From Dastarcus helophoroides (taxonomy: Eukaryota; Arthropoda; Insecta; Coleoptera; Bothrideridae): a stretch of DNA of 64,000 nt. Each line of letters starts with the position of its first letter. The stretch's first letter is position 1. The DNA is taken from contig CM053327.1 of NCBI GenBank assembly GCA_028583605.1, forward strand, positions 12,635,629-12,699,628, read 5' to 3'. The notes under the pieces were generated by a model. That model saw only the letters and a program-made list of their open reading frames with translations, was not told the origin of the DNA and searched no databases. Shown here in pieces: positions 25,163 through 36,320 of this stretch. Both the position numbers and the translations under genes were made by a program.

Positions 25163-27304
25163 AAGATAACCAGTCCGTTCCACCAAAATTCCTAAAGAAT
25201 GACATTTTCTGCAAAATTCTAAAAAAAAATCCTCTGGATGAAGTACTAAAATTTTCTTAAGAAAACTATTCTGCAATCGTTTATAATGATTACCCTACAG
25301 ATGAAAACTGGTAAAAAAAACCATAATTTGCTGTTCTAAGTTCAAATAAGCGCATTTTGTAGATCAGCTCTTTAAAAGCATTTAGTCTATGGATCAGATC
25401 CTTGAAATCTTTCTAGAAAATTACGTTGCAGACATTACATTTTCACTCTACAAATTAAAACCTTTAAGAATTTGTAGAAAATCATATTTAACAAGATTTC
25501 TTTAGAAAATTTACAGATTCATTCTGTGGATCATGTTAGAATATTTGTGTAAAAAAAGGTATGCTTGAATCATTAAACAGTCGCCGGAGGTATTATAAGT
25601 TAAGAAATATTTTAAGAAATCGTATATTACTATAAACTTCCCTAGAGGATCATCTGCCACAATATTTTCTCGAAGTGACAAAAAATGCATCAAATCTTTA
25701 AAATTATTGTAAAAAATTACGCGAGAAGCATTGGAGACTGTCACATAAAGATTAAAACTGTAAAGGCTTCGTAAACAAAGATCTTCAGTGGTTAGTAAAT
25801 AAAAACCTTCAAACAAAAAGCAGTATCTGGATCAAATCTTACAGTCTTTGTAGGAAATCGTCCCTAAAACGTTTAAGGCTTTATAGAACATTTAAAACCT
25901 CTAAAAGATTAACATTTTTAATGCAAAGAAACTAAAAATTAATCATTCCTATAATTTAAAAATTTCAAAAAAAGTTCAAAATGCCCAAATAATATGTTTA
26001 AGCGTTGAGTGTTTTCTCCCAATTTGGAATTTTTTGAATCCGTTAAAAAATGTTAGGTTTTCTATGAAAAGGCAAACATTTTGGTTGTAAGATTGAAATT
26101 TTAACCATAAGCTGTAATTTTGAAACTTTAACTTTAGATTTTTTGAAAAAGAAAGATATTCCAGGAAAGAAGCAGGAGATTATTTGTAAAGAAACTTGTT
26201 AATTTGGAGTATTTTCTCAAAATTTATACTTTTTTTTCGAAATTTCCAGTCTAAATTGAAAACTTAAAATTAAAAAATTTTGGTTTTCATTTAAACAGTA
26301 CGATTTTTTTTGTAAATTTTTGATGGGTTTTCGTTTTGAGATCCCACATCTCACAGAACAAAGAAGAGCAAGACTCTTGCTATCAAGACTAGAATCAAAC
26401 CAGCAAGAAATTGGCAAAACAAGAAATAAACCAACTTCTTGTCTTGATCAGCAAGGCAAGGCAAGAAGGTGGATAGCAAGACAAGAAATCTTGCTTTGTG
26501 CATCACTATTTCTGAGGATCAAATCTTTAGAAACTTTGTAGCAAATTGAATCAAGACGAAATAAGTAGGAACGAATTGCTAGAGGTCGTCGACTTAATCC
26601 CAATTATTTTATTAGATAGATCTTAGATTTTTTGTTTTTCTCCAAATCGATACAATTGAATATTTATAACTTGGGTCTAATAATAGAGCTCGCGAAGTGA
26701 TGGGATTATTGAATTATTGAACCGGTTCAAATATTAAATAATGTCGTCAATACAACTAATTAATTTTAATTGGGTAATTCAAGTTGCGTCTTGAGGAGAG
26801 TATCTTTGAACTGATTCGTTTCGATACAAACTTCGATTGGCATTGCACGAAATACTGACCCGGGTTCAATATCAACTAATTGCGTTGCGACGTTTATGAA
26901 ATTTACAATCTCAAAGAGGATATCCGATGAACTTCTCCAGAACCAATCCACACGATGAATCTTAGTTTCCGAAGTTACTGCAGATTTTAATTGAAAAACA
27001 ACTCAACAAGAATTCGCAAGATTTGAGCTACATACTAGATAATCCTATTCAAAGTTTTCAAAATTTACCCCTCTAAGAAATTTCTAGCAGTTAAATCTTT
27101 AAAATCATTCTCAAAGGAGTTATCGAAGATTTTTTTTTAAATTTAATTTACACGATATTTTAAAAACATAAAGATGGTTGGGGGTCTTTAACAGGGAGTT
27201 TTAAAAACTGTATTCTTTAGAATGATTTATTAAAAAAATTAAGGATATATTTCAACAGACGAAGGTTCTCTACCGATCCTGTTTAATCGTTAATAATTAT
27301 TATG
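25163..27304. other. No gene seen; short unclassified repeat at 26330-26515
   Basis: 26330-26515 is rich in caagaaat, gcaaggcaagg and cttgcttt words and includes gctttgtgcatcac, suggesting a decayed element. 26700-26960 is unique-looking and holds a 14-bp perfect palindrome ttgaaccggttcaa at 26717-26730. The remainder is AT-rich without coding signal. Confidence 0.4.
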
Positions 27305-27420
27305 ACAGAAGAGCACAATAACTCAATGAGACAAAAAACAAGATTATTAACACAGGAGAGCATGGTAATTCAGTATGTCAACCATACCAAAGACGAAGCT
27401 GCTGTGTTTCTAAAACAAAA
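27305..27420. repeat. Two copies of the gagcacggtaactcagtatg word
   Basis: agaagagcacaataactcaa (27307) and agagcatggtaattcagtat (27356), the latter followed by gtcaaccatacca and agacgaagct, are decayed copies of the word seen at 32462-32636 and 62590-63130. No hammerhead lies next to this cluster. Confidence 0.55.
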
Positions 27421-28483
27421 ATCGAGAAAACCTGATCTAGAGAGTAATTCGTGGGGACAATTTTGAAGTTTTAAATTAAATGGTTTCAAATTTTCAAAAG
27501 ATTTAGACGTGGTGAGCTTTCACGAAGTTTCAAAAGGAGTCCTAAAAATATTATAAAAATATTACCCGCTCTTTAAAAATTTATCCTAAAAATGGATTCT
27601 TAAAAAAAGCCTGCAAAAATTCAATCCTTGGAGTGTATAATGAGGAGTTTCTACATTTTAATCTGAATTCTTACTGATATACATTAGTACTAGGCGCGAA
27701 GACAACGTATTTTTAAAAGATGCGTTACTTCCTAGAGGGTTTGCGGGCTGAAATTTGTCTAATCTAAAGGGATTTGAATGTCCACCTCTCAAAATGATTA
27801 GAATTTGTTTCATTTCTGGGAGATTTCTGGGATCCTTCGTCAGCACTTCTCCTTTAATCCTAATGAAATTCGCCGATCGATTTTAATCCAAGTTTTGCTT
27901 CCACCCACGCGTTCGTAATTCAAAGTGGGTGGTTGTATGCAAGCCTGCTGTTCATGTTTAACATGTCTTATGACACTTGTCTACAATGAAAACTCTTCTA
28001 ATCAATTAGTTGAAAGTTAAACATAGCTAATTTTGTAATTAACTAATGTCGTCGTGTATTGATGGTTTTTAGCGTAATGGGTTAAAATTCGATATCTACT
28101 CATTGCCAATGCCATTTAATTAAGCTTTTACCTTTATGTATTTGAGTAATTATCCTAGTTTTATTATCCTATAAATTGAGTGAGCAATTAATTCAATTGC
28201 AACTTTTGCATAAATATTTCAAAATTACTTCCCAGCATGGATAGATAAAATGATTACTAGTGCACAATTACTGACAAAAAGTGATAGTGTTCTCGTTACT
28301 ATTTTATGTAACACACAACTTATCAAAACTTCAAAGAGAGATCCCATGATATAATATAAGACTGCTAACGTAACTCGCTAGATCTCACTGTTGCGATAAG
28401 TGGTACTAAAACCGGAGACGATTGAAAAGAGAACACCATATGAAGGATAGAGAGTAGAAGGGATGCCTTGAGTGGATTAAGCA
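27421..28483. other. No gene seen
   Basis: AT-rich intergenic sequence; open frames lack domains. Confidence 0.35.
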
Positions 28484-28561
28484 GTGCTTTCTTATGCAAA
28501 TGTTGATACTTTATGCAATTGTTTCGCAATTTTTCGGTTTTATATTTATATTTTAATTACA

Positions 28562-28791
28562 GATTGGGTAAGACTCGTTTTGTGCCTATATGCAACAGTG
28601 GTTATAAAAGCTGCCATAAAAAAGTGTCGTTGTTTCGAGGGGCTAAAAACAAAGTCGATGCGTGGAGGCGAAAAATCTCGCGAAATGACCGGCTGTTGTC
28701 AATTCGAGATTTTGTATGCGAACAACATTTTAGTGCAGATTTTGTTTTAAGAGAAATGAACAATGAACTGTGGAGAGTACGCATTTCTTAA
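28562..28791 (+). pseudogene. THAP zinc-finger domain fragment (P-element-like transposase or THAP protein)
   Basis: The frame reads RFVPICNSGYKSCHKKVSLF, then RGAKNKVDAWRRKISRNDRL and LSIRDFVCEQHFSADFV. This fits the C2CH THAP DNA-binding domain: VPxCNSGYKS, VSLF, a central W, and VCxxHF. The first zinc ligand, expected two or three residues before VPxC, is not Cys here, so the finger looks inactive. A possible acceptor attacag ends at 28561. The stop falls at 28789-28791 with no transposase domain beyond. THAP domains begin P-element transposases and some host regulators; given the decay, a transposon relic is more likely. Confidence 0.62.
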
Positions 28792-29769
28792 TGAACTTAA
28801 TAAGTTTCTATTAAATGAATATCTTATGCCCAAAATAATTGAAGCATAAAATTCTTTTTGTATATTTAAGAATGAAAAATGATACTAATAAACAAATGAT
28901 CCGTTTGGTTTATCAGGGTCCGAACTATGTATAGAATATTTATAGAAAAGATGTGTCAGATGAACTTTTTTTGGTTATTTCTTTGTCATTTTCCATTTAT
29001 AAATTTTCAAATGGCACCTGAATTTTTTATTTGCTCTTTTGGAAAAATCTTAAATTTCTTCATTTGGTAAAATCAAATTTATAGGGATTAGACTTGGAGA
29101 ATTTCGAGAAATTATAATTTTACTGATTTTTATCATTCATTTTTTAATGTTATTTTTAAAGATACCTAATAAGTAGCTAAAATGAAATCATTATCAAAAA
29201 CGAACATAGATATACTAGCAAACATTTTATTTTAATTACTAACGCATGTTTGAAAATAGTATTAAATTAATATAAGAATAGGAAAAATTATGAATTTATG
29301 ATATTTTCTCGAACCTTTTTATTCCAAACCCTATAAGATTTGGGGTCACCAAATGCAGAAAGACATGCAAGTTCTAAAAAAGCAAACAAAAATACGGAGT
29401 TCATTTGAAAATTTAAAGTTCGTTACCGTAGTAATAAAACAAAAGCAGGGAAAAAGAAATAAAGGTCACCAAAAAGTGGCAAATAATTAACCAAAAAAAG
29501 TTCATTTGAAATATTTGTTTTTAAATTTTTTATAAAAATTGCAGCCAATATTCTAGATATACGCCGGACGGTGCCGTATACCTTTCACGGAATGACACCA
29601 GTTCCTAAACATCCTGCTCTCTATCTCTCTCTAAGCCGCCATTCTCTCAATTAGGTGCCACATTTCGCCTCGCGTCGGGGTACCTGACTTATACATTATC
29701 ATGGGTTCTCCTAAACTTTAGAATTAAAAAAAAATCAATCGCTCATGGATTGAGCCATTAGAACCTAAA
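28792..29769. other. No gene seen
   Basis: AT-rich sequence. 29560-29700 is more balanced, with a ctctctatctctct run, and may be conserved unique sequence. Confidence 0.35.
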
Positions 29770-30177
29770 GTGTTTTCCAAATTTGGAAAACTTTGGAGAC
29801 CACAATCTCTTAAGAATAACCTTTTACAAACATCTAATGCTCAGACCAATATGACAGAACATTTATCAGATTCGGAGTTTGGGAACAAAAGACAGGTTTC
29901 TTCTCGTTCGTTTGACAGGCGGGAATGTTTCTGTCCATGTAATCCCAAGTGTAGCACCACCTATGGGTCTTTTAAAGAAGCATATGCTGTTATCCTTCTA
30001 AACATAATAAGATGGACGCAGGCCTTTGGTTCGCAAACTCTGAATCTGATAAATTTTCAAACCTGTCTGTGCATTAGGAAAGAGTCTCTTACTTACCAAA
30101 GTGACCATTTCGGCTACATATCAGTGGGCCAACGATTGATAGTGCAGCTATCTATCGTATGCTACCACACCTGCTGA
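29770..30177 (+). other. Unidentified 135-codon open frame
   Basis: A continuous frame from a non-ATG start (first ATG at about 29851) ends at 30175-30177. It is Cys-containing (ECFCPCNPKCSTTYG near residues 52-66) with no domain I recognise. It lies in less AT-rich sequence than its surroundings. It may be a decayed transposon segment. Confidence 0.25.
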
Positions 30178-31364
30178 TTATTGCTGACTAGGTCGTGTTC
30201 TATTACCTCACAAACTTTATTAAACATACTCTGATTTTAAGCATTGTTGAAGAATAATAATTTTCAAGTAACATATTTACGACGGCAATTTTCTGAAGTT
30301 ATAAAATTGGAAATATAAAATTAACTTTATACAATCTCTAGAAATAACGTATAATTTATAAAAATTTTCAAAGTATTTATACTTGAAATAAATCCTTGGA
30401 AAGTCGTACAGAGGATGAAATATTAAAGAAAATCATTCTCTAGAGTTAGAACACTTTGGAAAGAATCAGTAATTAAATTAACTAGTTACAGAGGTAATGG
30501 TCTGATTTTATTTTAAAATATTTTATTTAGTGACTTTTTAAAGCTTTGAAAGCTACCAATTCTCTAAAAAGTGTGTAAAGGGTTTTCCTGAATTTTTTGG
30601 AGTTGGACTCAATTATTTTGCAATTATGCGAAATCCTGGCCAAATTATCCTTAACACAAATCCTTTGGATACTTAAAAAAAAATTCCTGTAATCTTTAAC
30701 AACTCAACAAGTCATTCTTAAATTAAATCTTTACAGCAATTGCATAAAAAGTGTATAAAACATTGCAGCACTATTTATATTAATGTTTTATTGGCTTTTT
30801 CTTCTCCTAGAAATACTAATACATACCTCGCAAACAAGATACATAGAATATTGCAACACTATGTTTAACATTAACTCCTTAGAAACATGATAAGAATTCT
30901 GAATCAGAATTGGCAGAAAGAGAAAGCTGCCGTCCTCTGACTAATGAAGTCGCACGAAAATCTAGGTTACATTAAGCCGAAAGATTTTTTTCTCGAAATT
31001 TCGATTTTTCTTGCAAAATTCGTCGTTTTTTGAAGTTGCGGCTTTATTCTTAAAGTATAACTTTTTTCTCCAAATTTTACTTTCTACGAGAATTTCGACT
31101 TTTTTCTCAAATTGCCGACTTTTGTCGAAATTTCGATTTTTTTCAAAATTCGTCTGTTTTGGGAACTTTTCCAAAAATTCAGTTTTTTTTCTAAAAATCT
31201 CAATTCATAAGTTCGATTTGATGGAAATTTCAATCTACTCATCAAAACTTCACTTTTTTCCATATTCGTGTCTCTTTTCAAGTAAAAACTTCTTTGAACA
31301 CGTTGAACACGTTGACAATGTTAAAAGTATTATTTAGCTCAAGACGTGTAATAATTTTAAAAAA
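30178..31364. other. No gene seen; quasi-repeat at 30960-31290
   Basis: 30960-31290 is a short island of the ttctcaaaatttcgac type repeat. The open frames in it on both strands are low-complexity shadows. The rest is AT-rich. Confidence 0.4.
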
Positions 31365-31369
31365 CCTAT

Positions 31370-31436
31370 ACTCGACACCGGGTTTGAACCTGTGACCTGC
31401 CAGCTAAGTTATACTGTCTGATGGCAAAAATATGAA
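31370..31436 (-). repeat. tRNA-derived SINE relic with A and B boxes
   Basis: On the minus strand TAACTTAGCTGG (31411-31400) matches an A box and GGTTCAAACC (31390-31381) a B box. They are only 9 nt apart, too close for a tRNA, so the region between is deleted. There is no cloverleaf. Probably the RNA polymerase III head of a SINE. Confidence 0.5.
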
Positions 31437-31670
31437 TTTTAACTGGGGTTAAGGGAGGTTGCGATGGGATAGTCCCATCAAAACGTAAATAATATTCTAA
31501 GTGGAAACTATTTCGCAACTGATGATCACAACTTGTTATAGGAATTGCAATACTTATTAATATTACAATAAACACTTATCTAAATCAATTTTACCATAAT
31601 ATATTGTTTATTTATGTTATAATTACTAATGTAAGGTAAGAATTTTAGTAAAAAGGACTGGTCCTTGGTC

Positions 31671-31796
31671 ATCTTGCCCCTTGAAACAAATAAAAATTAA
31701 AAAAAAACAACAACACTTGCTCTCATTTGCTGCAAGTGTTGTGGTGGTTTTTAATTTTTCTTGGTTTCAGGGGACAAGATTTGTGTATCAATTTTT
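31671..31796. repeat. Hairpin repeat family, copy E, short form
   Basis: Arms with cccttgaaac / tttcaggggacaagatttgt and cacttgc / gcaagtg flank a short loop. The central hammerhead-like part is missing. The flank aggactggtccttggtc matches other copies. Confidence 0.65.
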
Positions 31797-32459
31797 GTAA
31801 GTTAAGAAAAGCAGTAAAAAGAGCACAATACCATAATTCAGTATGAAGAAAACCATTTAATAAATTAAATATAGTAATCAAAAATAAGGCAATTTATCTG
31901 TTTTAAAGGAGCAATGTTGCAACTAATTAATAGCTGCTGACTACTACATTTGCGTAAGTTGTCAATAATTAATATAAACAAAAATGAATAATTTTTAAAT
32001 ATCAAGAAGTTGTGATAAAAATGGGAAAAATTATGTATGCGAAAAAGAAGCCTACACGACTGAAGCAGTTTATAAACAAACATCAAATTGAACTAACCCA
32101 AAACTCAACCTCCATCTAAACAAGTTAAACACACTGCATCAATCTTCATTATTATTTTAATTGTTTAACAGTAGAATCACTGTGCATTATAACAGTAAGG
32201 ATTATAGTAGTTTGAGCAACAAAAGCGGAAATGATGATAGTCTTAATTAATTAATACAACAATTAATGTGAAAATTAAAGAAAAATCACTTTCATTTCCT
32301 AGTTTTAAGTTTTCACTTATCAGCAGTTCCCTGAGTGCCTATTTTTTTAAAATTACACCATTATTGGTTACTACTAATTCATCTTTTCCGAAATTTGAAT
32401 TGTTTTTTAAATCGGTTTTTCTGGAAATTGTAACTCGTTTCTTACCATTTACCTTTTTG
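31797..32459. other. No gene seen
   Basis: AT-rich sequence without recognisable coding or RNA features. Confidence 0.35.
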
Positions 32460-32830
32460 GACAAAAGAGCACGGTAACTCAGTATGTCCACAATACCAGA
32501 GGCAAACCGGAAGAAGACATACTGAGTTACCGTGCTCTTCTGTCTAAACATTCATATTCTTTGTACTTACCAAATTTTCTATTCAGAAGAGTTTCGCCTC
32601 TGGTATAGTGGACATACTGAGTTACCGTGCTCTAATATTTTGAAATTGGCCTTTTCATTTTTCATTTTTGTATATTTACTTGTATTTTATTTTTTCATTT
32701 ATTGTTTCCTTGTTCCTGAAGAAGCCCCCTACGATGGTGGGCGAAACGTCGAACACTTTTAATAGTTCTTTGACACGGTCCAATCCCGGAAGAATATATC
32801 CTGTACTGACTCTGGCCGTGGAAGCCTTCG
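32460..32830 (+). mobile_element. Composite repeat: three gagcacggtaactcagtatg words plus hammerhead-like motif
   Basis: The word agagcacggtaactcagtat occurs at 32465 (direct) and inverted near 32515-32541 and 32605-32633, with ccagaggc and gtttcgcctctgg nearby. About 80 bp further is a hammerhead-like motif (32711-32755), then atagttctttgacacggtcc. The same order recurs at 62590-63230, so this is one element family rather than chance neighbours. Confidence 0.6.
32711..32755 (+). ncRNA. Hammerhead-like motif, minimal stem III
   Basis: TGTTC (32711-32715) / CTGAAGA core (32716-32722) / one extra A / stem II GCCC...GGGC (32724-32727 with 32739-32742) / GAAA (32743-32746) / C and GTC (32747-32750) / GAACA (32751-32755). 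Stem I (TGTTC with GAACA) is perfect. Stem III is only the palindrome ACGT, which fits hammerheads that work as dimers. The extra A after CTGAAGA departs from the strict consensus, so activity is uncertain. Confidence 0.6.
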
Positions 32831-34284
32831 TTATCACTATTAGCCGGCAATCAATAAAAACATGTTTTAAAAATTTTAATTTTCCTCGACATCTCATGAT
32901 AATTTCAAAATCCTAGCTGAAAAATAAGCATTCCATTTTTGGATATTTCGGCCATTTTTCTTCGAATTAAAATTTTTCTGAAGCTTTCAACTTTGTTTTA
33001 CAAAATTCTGCTTCTTGCAATTTACTTTTGTTTTCCTAGAAACTACCTATTCCTATTCCTAATCCTAATAAAATGATAAACTATCAAATAATTTTGAAAC
33101 TACCAAAAGGAGTGAGGCGTCGTTTACTACGGCCGGATGCTCGTTCAATATTTAGCTTCCACAAAAACTGAGTGTCCCAAGGTAGTGTTCTCACTCCGAC
33201 ACTTGACAGGGTACAGCCAGAACGCGATTTACAATTTATAAGCTGAAAGCTTTACTTTTTTACGGCAGGTTTTTGTAGGAGAGCTAGGATAGTGCTGAAA
33301 TGACCAGTAGTCACTCTGGAAGTCATCAGTAATTATTACGCAAGGCGTAGGGGAGCCACAAAATGGTTCAATGTTGAATTAAAAGGCAGCATTTCCACCG
33401 AAGCTTTACAATCCATATCGTGACTCTCTTCAACGCTTAATTCGATCATAACCCTTCGAGCATGCAAATTGGTCGCGTTCAAGTAAAATATGAAGGACGG
33501 CGGGAACGACGAGAGGTTGATATAAACATAAAACACGTGATTAAGCATTTGCGTCAGAAACGCAGAATGTCACGGATTCCATGTCATAAATTATCCAATT
33601 TCGCAGCGTGTGCCAATTCATAAAATCACGAAACGCATATCGGCGCGTTTTTGCCCGGAGGTGGGGGAGGGATTCCGAAAGGCGCCCATTTTCTATTAAT
33701 ACGGAGCTCTAATCCGCGACCACGTGAAATTCGTTTAAAAATAGAGCGATTCTATTATAGCGAGTTAACGTGTTTGCGTTTGAGTGTACGATTAAAAAGT
33801 CTTGGGATATTGTATGCCAAGTATCACGTAGGCTTTCGTGCTATTGTATGGAGGAGTTGAGGAATCTAAAGCAGAAAATCTCGCTCGACTTATGCGTATG
33901 AATTCGGATGAATACGGACTAATGAATGATGGCTTTTGCCAATAATCTCGTGAGCAGTTGTAAGCGTGTTTAAATTAAATTGGCACCAAAGAAAATTGTG
34001 ATCATTGATCTAATCCATCCTAATTTACGTTTCCCTATACACTAAGCGCTCAAACTGAAGTTCCGAAGGATTCAGTCTACAAGGATTAAGTTTCAGATGG
34101 CGCAATCAACACAATTATCTCCACTAAGTTTCTGAAGATTTAATCTGAAGAATAATTAACCACACAGCTTTTATAAAGGAACTGATCCCTAGAATTTCTT
34201 AATTACAAGTTCTTAGTTACAAGTCACTTAAGGGTCTTCACATATCATGAGTATTTATGTGGTTAACTAATCGTTATACATTGG
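32831..34284. other. No gene seen; more balanced unique sequence at 33100-33900
   Basis: 33100-33900 has clearly higher G+C and CpG than its surroundings (for example ggacggcgggaacgacgaga near 33495) but no frame with a domain. It may be a regulatory or conserved non-coding block. Confidence 0.35.
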
Positions 34285-34342
34285 AACTGTTTGCAGTGAC
34301 TGATGAGACCAAGAAAGAGCGAAACCGGTCTATGGCAGTTGG
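34285..34342 (+). ncRNA. Hammerhead-like relic with broken stem II
   Basis: The canonical CTGATGA core lies at 34300-34306, GAAA at 34321-34324, then the palindrome ACCGGT and GTC at 34328-34330. Flanks AACTG (34285-34289) and CAGTT (34336-34340) could form the outer part of stem I. The stem II region (34307-34320, gaccaagaaagagc) pairs poorly, so as it stands the fold is defective. Confidence 0.45.
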
Positions 34343-36177
34343 TTGTAGATATTTTTAACTGAAGCACTTTCGACTGTTTCATTATAGAACAATTTAATTG
34401 ACATTATTTTTTAAATTTAATATATTTAAAGTCATGCAAGTCGGTGATTTGTATGGACGTATTTAATGGATGTTGTTATGCAATACATAAAAGAAAACAG
34501 TTGTCTCATATCTAGTGCCTTTTAGACTTTACATAAAATTTTAAATTACTGACCCCACTTTGAAGATATTTAAATTATTATTTAAATATCAGATTCTATG
34601 TTCCCTCATACATGACCTGATTCTATTTCTTTCATAGTTTTTTAAAGTCGAATGAAAATGCCCCAAATTTATTTTTAAAAAAATTGAGTCTAAAATTATC
34701 CTTTGCATAAAAAGTCTAAATCTCAAAAATATTTTGATTAAAATACCTATACATGGGATTTTGAAAAAAAAAAGTCAAAAATTCGAGAAAATACCTAAAA
34801 ATTGTATAAATCCTCTACATGGTGAGATCAAACTCGTAAAAACCAAAATCCAGATTTCAAAAGTAAAAATGGCAAGATTACACTTCAAATTTTCAGTAAT
34901 AATTAATGGATATTAGAACTTCGAAATATAAATCAAAAAGGATTAAAATTGAAACTATGGGAAATAATCTTAAAAAACTCAAATTAATAAAATGAGAGCT
35001 TTATAGAAAGATATCAAGATTTGTAAGAAAATTGAGTGTGAACTCTATGGGAAAAAAAGAAATCTCACCATTAAATGGATATTTTGGGTTATAGTTTCCG
35101 AAACAAATATGAAATTTTAAGTTCGCCCTCGAAATTTTAGAAAAAAATGCATTTTCAAATTTCAACGCTGAATTACACTAAATTCATTTGAGATTCACTG
35201 AGCCTGTTTGGAAAATGTTTAAACTATTGTTTAAATAAATCAGATTTAAAGATTACGAACAATCCCTAAATTCCAGAAATAATTCAAAAAAATTTGCAAA
35301 ACAACTTGTCGAGTTTTAATTCGAAATATCTGAAAAAAGAAAATTTTGAGAAATACGTTGAAAGTCCCGAAATTACCGATATTTTGATCTAGTAATCCGA
35401 ACTTTTAGGAAAAAGTATAGATTATACGCTCAGAATATACAAGAGATTAAATTCTTTCGAGAAAAAATAATAAAATACATGGAACAATTGAAACACCATG
35501 TTTAAATTCAGAATATTAAAAATAATAGTTGAGTTTCCAAGTTTAAATTCGAAATTTCGAGATAAAAAATATCGAAATATCGAATTTCGAAAAAATTTAA
35601 ATTTGGAATTTATAAAGTCATAATACATAAAAAGTTAAAATGGAATTTTCACAGTTACAATTCGAAAAATAATTCAGATTTTATAAAATAAATTCTAAAG
35701 CTTTATCTTAAAATTGGAAGAAGAAAATTAAAATTATTAAAGCTTAATAACTATTTGTGAAAATAGTCGAAACTGTTTCAGTTAACAATCGAAATTTCAG
35801 GGACAAAAATATAAATTTGAATCGTATTATAGAAATTTGGAGAAAAACTGGATATTTTGATATTAATTTTTTTTAAAATAAGAAGTGATAACATGAATGG
35901 AAAAATCCAAACTTGGCTTTAAAGTCAAAACTTCAAATAAACGTTTGTGTTTCATGTGTATGGTCGAAATAAAAAAAATTTTGAAATTTCAAAACAAAGA
36001 TGAAGCCTTTGATAAAAAGAAAAATGAGAAAATGTTGAAATTTTGAATATAAACCGAAATTATAAAAAAATTTGAAGATTATTTTGCTTTCTTAGAAATT
36101 ACAAAAAAAATCATCTCCGTATAATTTATAATACTTAACTGGTTCTTGTAAAATATTTTTCTAATCCTAAATTATAA
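34343..36177. repeat. AT-rich quasi-repeat, no gene
   Basis: 34640-36100 is dominated by GAAATTTCGA and AAAATTTCG words. No gene recognised. Confidence 0.45.
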
Positions 36178-36320
36178 ATGCAAAAGTGTATTTGTCTGTT
36201 TGTCTGCTTCTCCGCATTTCATTTCTCATTTACTGAACGGATTTTGACCAAAATTGGTACAAACGCATCTTGGGGTTTTTAAAACTATTCCAGATACTCC
36301 CAAACTAATATATCTAGAGA
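36178..36320. repeat. Dispersed insect repeat (gtttgtctg...ctgaacggattttgac type)
   Basis: gtatttgtctgtttgtctgc followed by tactgaacggattttgacca and aaattggtaca is a phrase shared by many unclassified insect repeats. No coding capacity. Confidence 0.45.
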
